From contig NC_079881.1 in NCBI RefSeq assembly GCF_029227915.1, positions 11,137,501 to 11,197,500 of the forward strand: DNA of 60,000 bases. Direction: 5' to 3'. Every line of letters starts with the position of its first letter. The stretch's first letter is position 1. The DNA comes from Hydractinia symbiolongicarpus. Taxonomy: Eukaryota; Cnidaria; Hydrozoa; Anthoathecata; Hydractiniidae. Both the position numbers and the translations under genes were made by a program. A model generated the notes under the pieces. It was not told the origin of the DNA and searched no databases. It was given only the letters and a program-made list of their open reading frames with translations. Shown here piece after piece: positions 10,421 to 22,744 of the stretch.

Positions 10421-12978
10421 AACTTGGAAAAAAAAGCAGGATCGATTTTTTCCTCTATATACAGTGTTGGAAATATCATGTGGAGACTTGCAGTGGTTGA
10501 CTGTTTTTTTCATCATTAACAACCTGAAGTTAATAACCATCAAAAAGCGTCACTTTACAGATAAGTAGCATGGTGAACGGTATTTAATACGCCCTTTTTG
10601 CATTATGTGTAGAACGCAATAGTTTGCAAACCACCTCGGCATATTTCATGGTAATTAAATTTGTCTATAAGTCGCGAAACTTTCTTCCTTTAGGGCAGTC
10701 AATGAAAACGCTTGCGTTTCATGATAAAATATTTCTGTTGGTTAGTCGCTGGTCACGCAGTAACAAAACTATATTAACATTTCAACAAAAGAGTTCCCCA
10801 GTTGTAAAGTCGCCCGGCTTTCTTGTTAATTCTCAATTAAGCAGAAGCAAGTGAGAATTTAGATGACTTAAAACGAGTCAATTAGACAACGATTTAATCA
10901 AAATGAGCATTTTTATTTTTTCTGATTCAACATTGTTTAGATGAATGTAAACTTAAAACAATATCGGACAAAAGCTTTGTCTTTCAAAAAAACAGGCGCT
11001 TTTATGGTAATAATCATTGAACGAAAATGTCGAGTTGCTATTACTGCAAAGTAGGATTTCTAATCGCACCATAAAAATCTTACGAGGCACGTAACTCCCT
11101 TTTCCTTATTTTCTCCTTTTAGTTAAGGACTTTAACTCAAAATGTGATGATTTTTTGTAGTGAAAAAACTGATTTATAATTTCCAAGGAAATAAACTTTA
11201 AATGACTCAAAAACCACCGACTAGTTTGCTTAAATACATAAAAAAACTGTGTAAGTGTAAATCCAACTTTATCAAGTCACGATGATTACTCTTGACTGCT
11301 TTACTGCAGGAAAAGATCTTAGTCGTTTAGTTTTGATATACATAGTTTTAAGCCTCAAAATGCTCTGGAATTGTTTTCTTAATTAAAGGGGCATTTCAGA
11401 ACTTCGTGGTATTGACAAAACCTTAGATATTCTTAACATCCTTCCAAATTTGAAACTTTGAAGCCATATACTATGATAGACCACTATTCGCGTGACGTAG
11501 TTGTTTTGATTTCATTTTGAAAACAATGAGCATGCGCGCACTTTTGTGTAGGTAAGAAAGCAGGGTAAAATGGCTATTAATAAAAAGTAAATATTTTTAG
11601 GATCATAAGATCCAAGAGGAACTGAAATTAAATTTTAACTATATCTATATTATAATGCCCGTACACTGCGAGAATTGAAAATTACAGGGAAGAAAAAGTG
11701 TTGTGTTTCTACTGTTGAAAACAAAGGTCAACAAGTGTTGTGGTACCAAAGATAAACGAAGTTTACAGCATGGATAACTTGTGCAAATTAGGTTAAGATC
11801 AATTTAAAATTAATGCGGAAGATTTGTTAAGTTGTGGGCAATGTTTTTGTATCCATACAAATTTAATTATTTGATATTTTGAGCTTGGAATTTAAGATTT
11901 TATGTTTATAAAACAAAATTTATGCAAACAAAAAATGCTGTGTGCTATGTAAAACTGAATGCAGAAAATCTCAAAGTTCTCGTTCCATTTTCCACAAGTT
12001 ATGGCTAGTCTTAGAAAAAAGTGGAGATGTTATTGCCATTGTACATGCGTGCCTGGAAAACCTGTAATGTTGAAGCTGCAGCAAGGTTACAGCTAACGAA
12101 TCTAGCTTGTACTAGTACTGTTGTTTATAATGCCTGGCTTCCCTATCACAAAGAAGTTGTTCTTGCTACAATGAAGGACTTTTAACAGAGAGCGTTTTAA
12201 CCAAAGAGGAAAGAAGGTTTCTGGTTGTCACATTGTCACATTGAAAGTATAGATGAGTTGTAAATGTTTATATATCTTCTTTGTTTAGGAGAGCAGACTT
12301 TCCATTCTTTAGTTTCAGTCTTTTCTTTTTATTTAATAAATGCTATTGTTGATAATTGTTGTTTATATCTTTGCTTTTGCATGTGTGCGCATGTCCATTG
12401 TTCTCGATGCAAAATCAAAACAATACGCCACGCTGAAACTCACCGAATTGACAGTGAAAAGTGTTTATTGACCAAACTTAAATTGGTGGAGTACTATTAA
12501 AAGTTTTATTTATATTTAAATATTTAATAGTAAGAATGTTTGATGGAACTTCTTACCTTCTCACACTCTTGTAGTCAGTATATCCCTTCTGAAATATTTG
12601 TAAGGATCGCAAGTTCGAATCCTGGCAGGAGTTGTTATATATAGGCCTAGCGTAAAACACAATTTTATCTTTAGTGATGTATTTTATTATACTTGTAGTT
12701 TTAAATAACTGTTTTTTTATACGATTTATAGCATGTTCAATATGTATGCTTAACTTGGCAAATCTTTCGTCTTAGAATATTCAGACTTAAGACATTTGTG
12801 ATGAGACTTCATAACCAGTTTTAAGTGATGGGTCTGGGTGTAAGTAACAGTTGGTTCTCCATAAACAAAATATCTAGAGCAAACTTGGTAACTGTCACAT
12901 GTATGCAGTCTGATTTATCTTTGTTTACAAGGATCTGCATCTTTAGTTTCTCTTAATGTCTAACACACTAGAACAAAA
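10421..12978. other. Intergenic with a few repeat fragments
   Basis: No conserved ORF. An end of the ACTAGTCG family (CTATATTATAATGCCCGTA) lies at 11644-11670. The segment 12040-12185 contains a 45-codon open stretch (WKTCNVEAAARLQL...) without start, splice context or recognisable family; it may be a decayed coding fragment. The ORF at 12264-12500 shows no conserved feature. Confidence 0.5.
12565..12632 (+). other. tRNA-like relic or SINE head
   Basis: A B-box-like AGTTCGAATCC at 12612-12622 lies inside a 68-nt segment. Its ends ACTCTTG and CAGGAGT can pair over seven positions with one G-T wobble. The T stem has mismatches and no proper anticodon arm can be drawn, so this is not a functional tRNA. 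It may be a tRNA pseudogene or a SINE promoter fragment. Confidence 0.3.
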
Positions 12979-13085
12979 CCAACCTCGTTCCCAGGGCATT
13001 TTGCTTTGTTGATGAAGTTGATAACGGCGAAAAGACCACGTCGTAAAAACGGTTGAGGGGCCACAAGACCCTGGGGACGAGGCTG
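12979..13085. mobile_element. Small inverted-repeat element (CCAACCTCG/CGAGGCTGG ends)
   Basis: The left end CCAACCTCGTTCCCAGGG is nearly complementary to the right end CCCTGGGGACGAGGCTGG. The interior of about 70 bp includes ATAACGGCG. The right half matches repeats at 529-570 and 43041-43086. Its size and symmetry suggest a miniature non-autonomous DNA element. Confidence 0.65.
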
Positions 13086-13693
13086 GAGAGAAACAGTATC
13101 ATTTGTAGCTAGCCACACTCTTTTTTAGCTTTTTCATCGTGAGCATAACAAGATTGAGTCATCTACTTATAAATCCTATCATTGCTGTAATTACATCCAT
13201 TAAATGCACGTGTAAAACAGGCGAAGCGTTTACAAACTTTTTCTGGCCAAACTAATTAGAGACCAGGCCCGAAACCGCGTTAAGATTTATAAAGGCAAAA
13301 TGATATGTCTAAATGGTGTATAAACATCAATTTCTAAAAAATTAAATAATTAACTCCTCCACTTATATGAATTTATATGATATTCTTACAAAACATAAAT
13401 ATTTAACCAATCAAGAAACACTGTGGGGGAGTGTTTGTTAGTGAGACAGTTATCTCTTGATTTAAGCTAGAAAAACATTTAAATTAAAAACAGATTTTTC
13501 TTAGAATTCTGTATACATGATTGATAACCAAACTCGGTTAAAGCAAATATCAATGAAACATGCCATGTACAAGTTGTGAAGTCTGGAAACTAAGTTGGAG
13601 TTTTTAGTAAACAACATTTTCTAGTGTGTGTTGAATAGAACTTTTAAAGTAAGGTCGTTAAAAATATTAAAGTTTTATGTGTGTAAGTTGAAT

Positions 13694-15757
13694 ATGTGTG
13701 ATAATAAAAAAGAAGAGCTCGACTGGTTGGATGTTTCTTTACACTTCTTGTTTACTTCAACAGAAATATCGAAATTCATTAAAGATGAAACTGGTGCGAA
13801 AATTCATATTCAAAACAAGCGATTTTATGTTGAGGGAAACACTGAGGAAAGAGAAAAAGCCAAAGATATGATTCTTGCAAAAGTTTATGAGCGCAATGTC
13901 GATGTAGAAAACGGAAGTCATAAAAAAGCAAGACACAAGACTTTACGAGAACGGAATGACGACGGTTGCTGGGATGTTGTTAGTTTTCTAGATTCAAAAT
14001 ATTTTGGGGAGCTGATTGGCAAAAATGGCGTTCATATTAAAAAATTAGAGGGAAAGTTTGGCTTACAAATGAGAAAAGATGAACGAAAAAATAAAATTGT
14101 AGTAAAAGGGGATGAAAAATCAAAGAATGAAGCAATTATTTGGTTTCAAGATTTTGTTGCGACTAAAGAATTTGAGGAGGGTAAACCTGACGTTAGAAAG
14201 AAATTTAATCAGGATGACAATTCGTGGGAAGCTGTAGAGTTTCTGGATTCGAAGTATTTTGGTAAAATAATCGGAAAAGGGGGTCAACATATTAAAGAGT
14301 TGCAAAGAAAGTTCAACGTTGAGATGAGAAAAGACGAGCTGAGAAACAAGATCGTTATGAGAGGTAAAAAGGAAGCTAAAGAAACAGCCATGCAGTATTT
14401 TCGTGACTTTGTTGCTGGTGCAGAATCTGAAAGAACTTCTGATCCCTTTCTAAGAACAAATGTATCAGGAGATGGACCAAGAAGATTGAATATCTCAGAA
14501 GTGTGCGGGGAAGAAGAAGTCATCGATTTTGTTGGTGAAACTTTTTTTGGATCTATTATTGGAATAGGCGGTGCTAACATTAGAAGTTTGGAACGAAAGT
14601 ATCAAGTTTCCTTGAGAATTGATAATACCGTTAATAAATTACTAGTGAAAGGACAGGAGGACAACAAATCGAAATTGAAAAGTCATTTAAGAAATTACGT
14701 CTCAAGGCCGAAAGAATACACAAAAATAAGTCAACTGAGGGAAGTGTTTTTTGTTGGAATGGAAAGCGAAGATAGAGTTAATTTAGATGTCACAGAGAAT
14801 TGTGATAAACCCTCTCATACAGAGATATGTAGTTTTAAGAACTCCTTGCCTTTAGAAAAGTGTTATGAATACGTTCCAAAGCTGAGAGAAAGTCTTCTAA
14901 ATGCTCTCTGTATTGCTAAAATGAGTATCGAAGGCGATCAAAATGCTATTTGTGAGGTTAAGATGCACTGGGGAGAAATGCATTATGCAGCAAATCCTGG
15001 TTACTATTCCATACGAGATCTTATAGAAAACTCTAATGTTGCCTATGAACCTATTCCTGCACATTCATTGTCCTTTGAAAAGATCGAATGTCAGCCTATT
15101 GTTGATCGACTTATTCGATACGATATGTTAATCGAAATGTTAAACCGCCGTGCAAGAATTCGGTATCAAATGTTTTTAAAAGAAGCTAGTCCAGAAACAC
15201 CAGGAAGTGGAAGTCTTAAATTTGTAACTTGTGAAGAAGCAGGTACTTCTTTAAATATGTTTTCAACTATAAGATGTGGGCCAGGTTATTTCTGCAATCC
15301 TGAAACAAAAGTGTGTAGATATGATATTGTGAATCCAAATACAAACCGAACAACACGAGTTAACATTACAACTATCAAGAGAAGCAGAAGCACTGATGAG
15401 TTTTTAAAAGAACACTTACACGTCTTGAAAGAATTCTTTGAGGATGTCTACATGACTGACGAAAATACTAAACTATTCCTGCCCAATTTACCAACTAACT
15501 ACGTTATCACATACTTACGACGCTCAGAGAGAAACACGTACCGATTTTCCGACGGAAACGAATTGCTCTCTTCTACAGAAACGGTGTATATCAATTTGGA
15601 TAAACAAGACACCCCAACACAACTAAAGGATATATACTTTCGTAATGATATTGTAGAAGGGTTATTAAGCACACCAGATTGGACTGTTGAAGAAGTAGTG
15701 GATGCTTTGGAAAAGATGTTGAAATTTAACGACATTATGACGCAATATTTGTGTTGA
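13694..15757 (+). CDS. Intronless protein with three KH RNA-binding domains and an unknown C-terminal half
   Basis: The single open frame encodes 687 residues from the ATG at 13694; the upstream in-frame codons are a non-ATG extension. Three KH domains carry intact GxxG loops: GKNG (residues 109-112), GKGG (194-197) and GIGG (290-293). KH1 and KH2 share FLDSKYFG, HIK-x-L and MRKDE-x-x-NKIV and look like a recent internal duplication. A degenerate KH-like segment without the GxxG loop lies at about 15-68. Residues from about 345 to the end contain KMHWGEMHY, GPGYFCNPETKVCRYD and a long helical tail; I recognise no family. GxxG loops predict single-stranded RNA or DNA binding. An AATAAA lies at 16207-16212. 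The lack of introns contrasts with neighbouring genes and could mean retroposition or rapid lineage-specific evolution. Confidence 0.8.
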   Translation: MCDNKKEELDWLDVSLHFLFTSTEISKFIKDETGAKIHIQNKRFYVEGNTEEREKAKDMILAKVYERNVDVENGSHKKARHKTLRERNDDGCWDVVSFLDSKYFGELIGKNGVHIKKLEGKFGLQMRKDERKNKIVVKGDEKSKNEAIIWFQDFVATKEFEEGKPDVRKKFNQDDNSWEAVEFLDSKYFGKIIGKGGQHIKELQRKFNVEMRKDELRNKIVMRGKKEAKETAMQYFRDFVAGAESERTSDPFLRTNVSGDGPRRLNISEVCGEEEVIDFVGETFFGSIIGIGGANIRSLERKYQVSLRIDNTVNKLLVKGQEDNKSKLKSHLRNYVSRPKEYTKISQLREVFFVGMESEDRVNLDVTENCDKPSHTEICSFKNSLPLEKCYEYVPKLRESLLNALCIAKMSIEGDQNAICEVKMHWGEMHYAANPGYYSIRDLIENSNVAYEPIPAHSLSFEKIECQPIVDRLIRYDMLIEMLNRRARIRYQMFLKEASPETPGSGSLKFVTCEEAGTSLNMFSTIRCGPGYFCNPETKVCRYDIVNPNTNRTTRVNITTIKRSRSTDEFLKEHLHVLKEFFEDVYMTDENTKLFLPNLPTNYVITYLRRSERNTYRFSDGNELLSSTETVYINLDKQDTPTQLKDIYFRNDIVEGLLSTPDWTVEEVVDALEKMLKFNDIMTQYLC

Positions 15758-17217
15758 CGAAGTTGGAAATTAAAAAAAAATTATTTAAATCCGTTAGCCC
15801 TTCTACCAAGAAGTGTTAGCTGTATTTTAACCTAGGCATAACTTCATTATGGCTAGCATTTGATTATATTTTCTAGAGCTTTCCACCAATTTTTTACTTA
15901 ACAGGTGTATTTTGTAAAAAATTCTTACTTCAGCAAATTATAGCCTCTGATGATACGACGCAAAAACCTTGTCTTGGTAAGTGCATAGGGATAAAACAAC
16001 TATGTTGTGTTTCTGTGATTGTTCTATATATGCTAACTAGTCGTAGGCCCTTGTATGTAAGGATCACATTTTTTTATTCTGCATATGACCTCATTACTTG
16101 TATTGATCTCTTAATTTTCCAAATTATTTTTTCACATATATGTTTTTGTTGAGCTGTTCTATCATTGTGAAAAGTTTGAACTCGTAAGCAGTTTAAATTT
16201 ATAACTAATAAACCTCAAGATACGGATCCTTTATTTTTCTTTAATTACTTGTGCAGTTCCTGATACCTGTATAATGTCTGCTAAGGTACACCCCATGGAG
16301 TGGCAACCATATGCCTTACAAACAACACAAAGTCAGTTATTGGGATAAGTCAGATTCGTACTGACTTTATCTTCTAGAAAGGAGAGTTCCTTCTTAAATA
16401 TCCCGACTGGAATTGGAATGAAAACTGGCCCTTGGCAAATCAAACATTTAACCTTATGGAAGCGTCTCCTTCCAAGATGTCCAGGGGGATGTCCCACTGC
16501 AAATGGTGGGAAGCGTCGCTATTGCTACGTGTTGCGTCTTTATTATTTAAAGTTGTTCTTATTAATTCGTGTTGGAGCTGTTTTTGAAAAGCTTATTAAT
16601 TGGATCATTGAGTTATATGATATTAAGACTATGAAGTTATTATTTATATGTATTAATGTACGAAATACCTTCATTGAGCAGATACCCTCGGTACTTAATT
16701 TGTTTTCTGCTATAGCAAAAAACATGACAGGACTGAACCTCTAAAATAGACACAGGGAAATTAACCAAAGTTAAAGTTCAGAACTTTTCTATAAAAAGGT
16801 TTCTTTAATCAGCCAAGCATTATTACCTACTTTTTTGAACAACAAAAAATGTTGAAACAGACTTTAGTAAGTTTTCCTAATTTGCGAAATTTTTTTCTTC
16901 CACTTTTTTATACAATCTGTAAAAAAATAATTTTTACAGTTGGATTGCAGCCTTTAAGTAGTGTGTATTCTAGTACATATTTCTTCAGACTAAAATTATC
17001 TGTCGATAAAATTTTTGTCACCTTCATGAAATTTAACTTAAGATTGGCCTACGTTAAGAGGGCAAGGGTAAAAAGAAAACCTAAATATATTTATATATAT
17101 TTATTTTTTACTTTTACAGATAATAATAACATGCTAGCTAAAAAAATATCCTAATCTAATTATTGTATAAATTTCTAATATTTCTAATAAAGTTTTTTAA
17201 TCTTCCTTATTTTTGTC
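15758..17217. other. 3' flank of the KH gene and intergenic DNA
   Basis: Contains the probable polyadenylation signal at 16207-16212 and an ACTAGTCG-family fragment (AACTAGTCGTAGGCCC, 16035-16050). The ORFs at 16418-16744 and 16849-17154 show no domain and are not called. TTTATT at 17100-17105 could serve as a minus-strand polyadenylation signal for the next gene. Confidence 0.5.
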
Positions 17218-18078
17218 TCATGGTGAATTTGCTGTTTTCTGATTCACTACTTCACTTTTGGTGTTACTTTCTTCTTTTCCCTCTTCCATGTTACGTTCAA
17301 CTTTGTTTTGTCGATTGCTTTTGTGCTTGGACATGTTTTTAGCTAAGTGTGCACGGATAAAATTTACTTTATTATCCTTTGTGTACTTGAAAACAGTTTT
17401 CAAATCAAAGTGTTGCAAATATTTATTCAAAGTATTAACACTCAGGCACTTAATTTTCCCGCGTACAAATAAATCCATCCAATCAAAGTCCTGAAATTCT
17501 TTTTGATTTTCAATAAATAGCTCTTTCTTGCGTTTTTCGTCGCGTTTCTTTCTTTTTTGTTCCAAAATTTTCAAGTGATCTATATACTGCATTACTAGAT
17601 GTTTATCGCAAAAATTAGTTTCGCAAAATTTATCCACTTTGCTTTCTGAGTTTAACTCTCCTTTGCTAAACAAACTTTTGATTAACTTTCGTGGTTGGTA
17701 GTCGTGAATTTTCTGTCGCTTATCCATTTCATCATTGAAGCTCTCCGTGAATTGTTTTGTGCCAAGAATCGCCAAAGGCACCGTGTCATAAAAATTTGGA
17801 TATCCTCTCCATCCCTGGTTCAATGGATAATGAGCTCTGTCCTTAAAATAAATGTTTCCATCTCCATAAAAGTTTTCATGCTTTCCGATAAATTCATAGT
17901 TGTTCTTCCCGTTGACCGATTCTGTTCTTTTATAATTTGCAGGATCTATCTTCGAACTGCTATAATTCGTATGATGTACTTCTCCACTGTTATTTAATCT
18001 ATCATATCCTGAGCGACACGGAAATGTGGAGAATGGATTCCATTGATCATTTGCGACAGGATATCTTAAATGCTCCAT
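17218..18078 (-). CDS. Uncharacterised basic protein with coiled-coil and SAP-like segment
   Basis: The minus-strand frame encodes 286 residues from an ATG at 18078 (MEHLRYPVANDQWNPF) to TGA at 17218-17220. The N-terminal half is rich in Asn, Tyr and Gly. A strongly basic helix (LEQKRKKRDEKRKKELF) lies at about 171-188. It is followed by DWMDLF (198-203) and a segment of about 36 residues (211-246, CLSVNTLNKYLQHFDL...) whose leucine spacing resembles a SAP-type helix-turn-helix. The tail is lysine-rich. From memory, a D-W-x-x-L then SAP-like layout occurs in uncharacterised cnidarian proteins, some tied to mobile elements. DNA binding is an inference. No introns or neighbouring partners are apparent; it could be a host gene or a domesticated element ORF. 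Confidence 0.55.
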   Translation of the reverse strand: MEHLRYPVANDQWNPFSTFPCRSGYDRLNNSGEVHHTNYSSSKIDPANYKRTESVNGKNNYEFIGKHENFYGDGNIYFKDRAHYPLNQGWRGYPNFYDTVPLAILGTKQFTESFNDEMDKRQKIHDYQPRKLIKSLFSKGELNSESKVDKFCETNFCDKHLVMQYIDHLKILEQKRKKRDEKRKKELFIENQKEFQDFDWMDLFVRGKIKCLSVNTLNKYLQHFDLKTVFKYTKDNKVNFIRAHLAKNMSKHKSNRQNKVERNMEEGKEESNTKSEVVNQKTANSP

Positions 18079-21000
18079 ATTGTGTAAATAATATGAATTT
18101 AAAAATACAAAGAAAAAATGCCGACCTAATCTTTTAAAAATCACTATGGTTGTGAACTGAATTAAGTGATATTTTGTGTGAATATCTTTCTACTTGAAAG
18201 TTCTTTTTTAAGACATGGTGATTATTGAAATCTTAGTCATGCGGAACTAACATTTTTTAGGAAATTTATAGCTTCGAAACTGTCATCAAAAGTATTACTT
18301 CAGATTATCAGAATTGGGTGTTTCATTATCATATGGTCCAATTTCAGATGTTGGTGGATTTGGAATTTTATTGATATATATGTATCAACTTTTTTTAAGA
18401 AAAAATCAGTATTTTTACTATTTTAACTGTTTTTTTTAATTTTTTTTAACTATTATTAGCAATTATTTATTTATTTTTTTGTAACTTTTCTCGAATACTG
18501 CATTTTTGCTCATTGAAAATAGAATATTTCGTTCTATTTCGAAGTCAAATTTATACTATATGTAGAGTTAGTGATCACAAAACACAAATTTCCGTGTCAC
18601 TTTCGGCATGATTTTTAAAGCTGTTTTTTTTTTCTAACATGATTTTAGCATGCGCCTTTAAGCATATTTATACTCAGTTATGAAATTTTTAAAGCTTATC
18701 ATATTACCCAGCCTTAGTAAGTCCTTCTTATATCCTTATATTGCGTTATAAGTACTTTATTAAACACTGTTCTTTTCTCCGTTATACATAATAAGATTCA
18801 TTAACACTACTATACTGTCTGAATTTGCCTTGTGTAATTACACCTTTATTTTTCTTGTTGTTCTTTAAAAAGTACAAACGGAACCATTTCATTTTATTCG
18901 ATAACGTAACGTTTAAGGTTGTAATTTATTTCTTCCGTAAGCATGACGTAAGCATACTCTGCATAATTTTGTCTTTCGCATAAGCATATCCCAGCCTAAT
19001 TCTCACTTTCTTATAAAAAACATATCCTTATGAAATTAAATTGGTTTCGTAGTTCATTCGTCCACTCAAGTCGCGCATTTTAAAATCGTGCAAAACACAT
19101 TCAAAGCAAGGCAGAAATTCTAAATATTTAAGGGCTTTTAGGCTTTATTATTACAGGTCAACACTGGACAAGAACAAAACGAACAAGACAAGTCTGAACA
19201 TACAATTACTACTATCGTGCTATAACTGGAGTTATGCTCTCCATTTTTTTTTTTTAAATAGTGTTCCCTGCAAGTATATCAAATATTTCCTTTTGTTCTC
19301 CAATGATGCTCATCTTGTTATATGATAGTTCTATTTCATTTTCTCTTTAGAAATATGTAAACCAATCCCCAAATTATACTCTGGTTTTGTTTTCATTAAT
19401 GTTAGCTGAATACTTTCTATGAGTTTGTTTTTTAGAGTTTATTAAGGTTAAAAAATTCTCTTTCATCTCACGGGCACAAAGTTTGAAATAAAATAGCTTA
19501 TTTCTTTAAACAAATACAGTTTTAAAATACACAGACACAACGATAAGTATCTAGGGTCAAAACACCTGAAGAACATATTCGACCACCTTTGTATGAGCCT
19601 CAAATACGTGTGGTGTCAACTAACCTAGCGACCTAGTCTATTGAACGTCTGTCTCCATTAAACGCCCCCGCCAATAAAATACCGAAAAGTTAAAAAACCA
19701 CCCTTTTGCAAACGTTCTTCTCTTATAACCTCTTGTTTTCAGTCAAAAAGGGCATTTTCTAGAGTTTTTCTCATTCAAGCAATATAAAGTGAAGTAATGA
19801 CAAGGATTGATCTTCAAGGCTTTCTATTTGTTTCAGATAGTAAAATTACAGAAGTGAGGACACTGATTTGTTTTGAATTTATTTGTCATGAATTTATAAT
19901 GAAAATATAGATCAAAACATATTATCCGAATTTTTAAAACCTTTTTATCCTCCAGACTCTATTTAATGCCTGTCGCCAATACCATCCTCCTTAACCCTAA
20001 CAAAGTGACGGTCGCTCCTTCACAGGCGCGGATTTAGGATTTTTTTGACGACTTGTCAGGGCAATTAAAAAAAAACTGGCGGATTAGAGGGCGTTTTGAC
20101 CCCCGCCCAACTAGGCCACCACTCTTTAACGCCCTCCAATGGTCAAAACAACTTAAAACCCTGATCGAGTCGCAGTTAAACCGCTTAACTTCTCATTTTT
20201 ACTACAAGTCACGTGAATTGTATTTTTTGTTTAACAACAATTACAACCATCAATTTTTCTTTGTAACTTAAATGTTACATAAAGCAGAATTGCGTTACTC
20301 TGATACCACTGTACTCAAGTTTTGTCGTTGCAGCTAAAAAATAAAAACACATTTCTGAATGTTGGAAGCATTTAAGCCGTTTTCTGTACAAAAATGCAAA
20401 ATCAAAGATTGAAAATAATGGCATTGTTTATGAAATTTATCACGGTTAATTCCTCTTCTACATTGTTTTAAAAACCAATCAGCTTGATTTAATGAGGATT
20501 TAAACCAATCAAAATATTTTAAAATCATACCTTTTAATCGCCATGTGAGGCGAAGTAAGCTTTATTTATAAAATAAAGTCAATTTTAATATAAAAAATAA
20601 AAAAATCACTAAAAACCTAAAATAAAGCTAACAAAAAGAAATAATTTTCGGTATGGAATAAAAAAAAAATTACAGATAAAAATTTAAGCTCTGTTTAAAA
20701 TGTCAAAATTTTACAAATTTTTGTTAACGAAATGTAAGAAATTTTATGGACAGTAATTCTAAAGAAAAGCGCTTAAAATTAGGTAAACAAAAAATGCAGA
20801 AATCTGAAATTACATATAGCTAAATTCGCCAAAGAATTGACAGAATATTGCTCTTTTCGATTCAATATAATCTGTTTATATATTTTTTCATTATCTCTCA
20901 CATAACTATTATCCAACTTACGATGTAAAAATACAATATAAAAATATATCAAGTTTAAATGTTTGCTAAGGCGATTAACAAGCTTCACAAAGATTACGCT

Positions 21001-22482
21001 ACTCTTTAATGGAGCCAACCAAAGCCGCCTTATTTTGAAACCCACGCGATTCTCACCTACATGTCAGTTCTGGATCGTTCTGCCGTACAGTTTGCATTTT
21101 ACACCAGTTGCCTACACCAGTGAAATATACCAGAGAAAGTGTTGCCCAGCCAAATGAGCAGCTTACTATGGCAAGCATCTGTCAGGACCATAGAACGTAA
21201 AAACATTGCCATGGTAAACCTTATAACATAAGTCATAAAACTTTTTTTTTCAAGGTACTCATATAAGACGACCCATCTTCTCTTAGGTTAAATGATGACA
21301 CTTTTGTTGAAACTTGCTGGTATTTTAACCAAATCTGTTTATTTCCATGCTGATTTTAGTTAAATCAATGCATAATGTGACTTATTATTAACAAACTATA
21401 ATATCAAATAAAAACACAACAACTATATATGGAAAAGCATAAGAAACAGTTTATTGCAAACAAATCTAAGATGAAGATCAGGAGTATTGTGTAAATGAAA
21501 AAAACTTTTTTGTTGATACTGTCAAGAGTCCCTGCCAGCATGGTGACATCACACAATTATGCATTTCATTATCCATTTTAACATTTTGAAATAATCATTA
21601 CCCCAAATACGAAATTAAGACAAAATTGTTCACATCTATTAAAGACTAGCTCATACCTGTGGAAGAATCCACTCAATGTCTCATTAAATCGATGTAAGGG
21701 ATACCAAACAAAACGTACAACACAGTAATTTGAATTTTCAAAGCTCACATTTCAATCCCGACCCTGGGCCTTTTGTCTCTTTTATAACGGGATGGCAAGA
21801 CGGGAAAAAAGCACTAGGGTCGAGGTTGGTCACAATCTGCATATTTCATAAGCAGATTGTTTATAACCGCTAAAACAAAACTTCAAGAATAAATTAAAAA
21901 ATAAAAATGGAAAATGTCTAAAAAATCAAAGGTGTTCAACAACCGTTACTTAAAAAGCGAAATACCGTAAACTATATACTTGCTTTGCCCTTCCAGAAGT
22001 ACACCAGGGAAAAAAGGATACTAAACAATTAAATAAAATCCAACATTTTTCGTTAAGTCATGCGAGATCAATTATTTAGTCTATATTGCATAACGCATTA
22101 CTTCTACAGTTATACTCAAAATATAAGAAATTAATAGTTGACACCACATAAAAGAGAAATATAACAAACTTGAATCATATGGTATATTTATATATCTACT
22201 AAAAATATTTTAATCCGAATTTGGCCAAAAAGGTCACGGAAAATTAATCCTCGCAAAAATTAATACACTTAAGGTACATAATTCTATACATTTTTTGACC
22301 AGCGTTTGAAGATCTATACGATAAAGGCAACAGGTGTAAAAACAAACGAAAAAAATTGTGGTTTGACCATTCATCAGTCATTGATCATATAAATTTTCTT
22401 GATCAGCGCTTTAAGCTCTACACAATAGAGGCAACATGAAAACAAGTTCAAAATTTTTATTGTGGATAGGTTGCTGACGCCT
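18079..22482. other. Long intergenic region with scattered repeat fragments
   Basis: No gene is supportable. Noted inside: a hAT-like end CAGGCGCGGATTTAGG near 20023; an ACTAGTCG-family end (GACTAGCTCATACCTGTGGA, 21644-21675); and a motif GGAAAATTAATCCTCGC (22221-22262) shared with 8832-8856 and 33295-33460. The remainder is AT-rich with homopolymer runs. Confidence 0.5.
21755..21830. mobile_element. Diverged copy of the CCAACCTCG inverted-repeat element
   Basis: The left end has GACCCTGGGCC and the right end AGGGTCGAGGTTGG, with TTATAACGG between them. The layout is the same as the better-preserved copy at 12979-13085. Confidence 0.5.
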
Positions 22483-22513
22483 CAGTGGATTTTCCATGGC
22501 CTTTATCGACTAG
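22483..22513 (-). repeat. ACTAGTCG-family end abutting a (TAA)n tract
   Basis: CAGTGGATTTTCCATGGCC then ATCGACTAG matches the hairpin end of the family at 2781 and 4891. It runs directly into the trinucleotide repeat, so the microsatellite may have grown from this element's end. Confidence 0.5.

Positions 22514-22744
<231 letters not shown>

Noticed and set aside
12040-12185. Open stretch WKTCNVEAAARLQL...
   Set aside because: About 45 codons without start codon, splice context or recognised family; too weak to call a gene.
12565-12632. A functional tRNA gene
   Set aside because: The acceptor ends pair, but the T stem is mismatched and no anticodon arm with a proper loop can be drawn.
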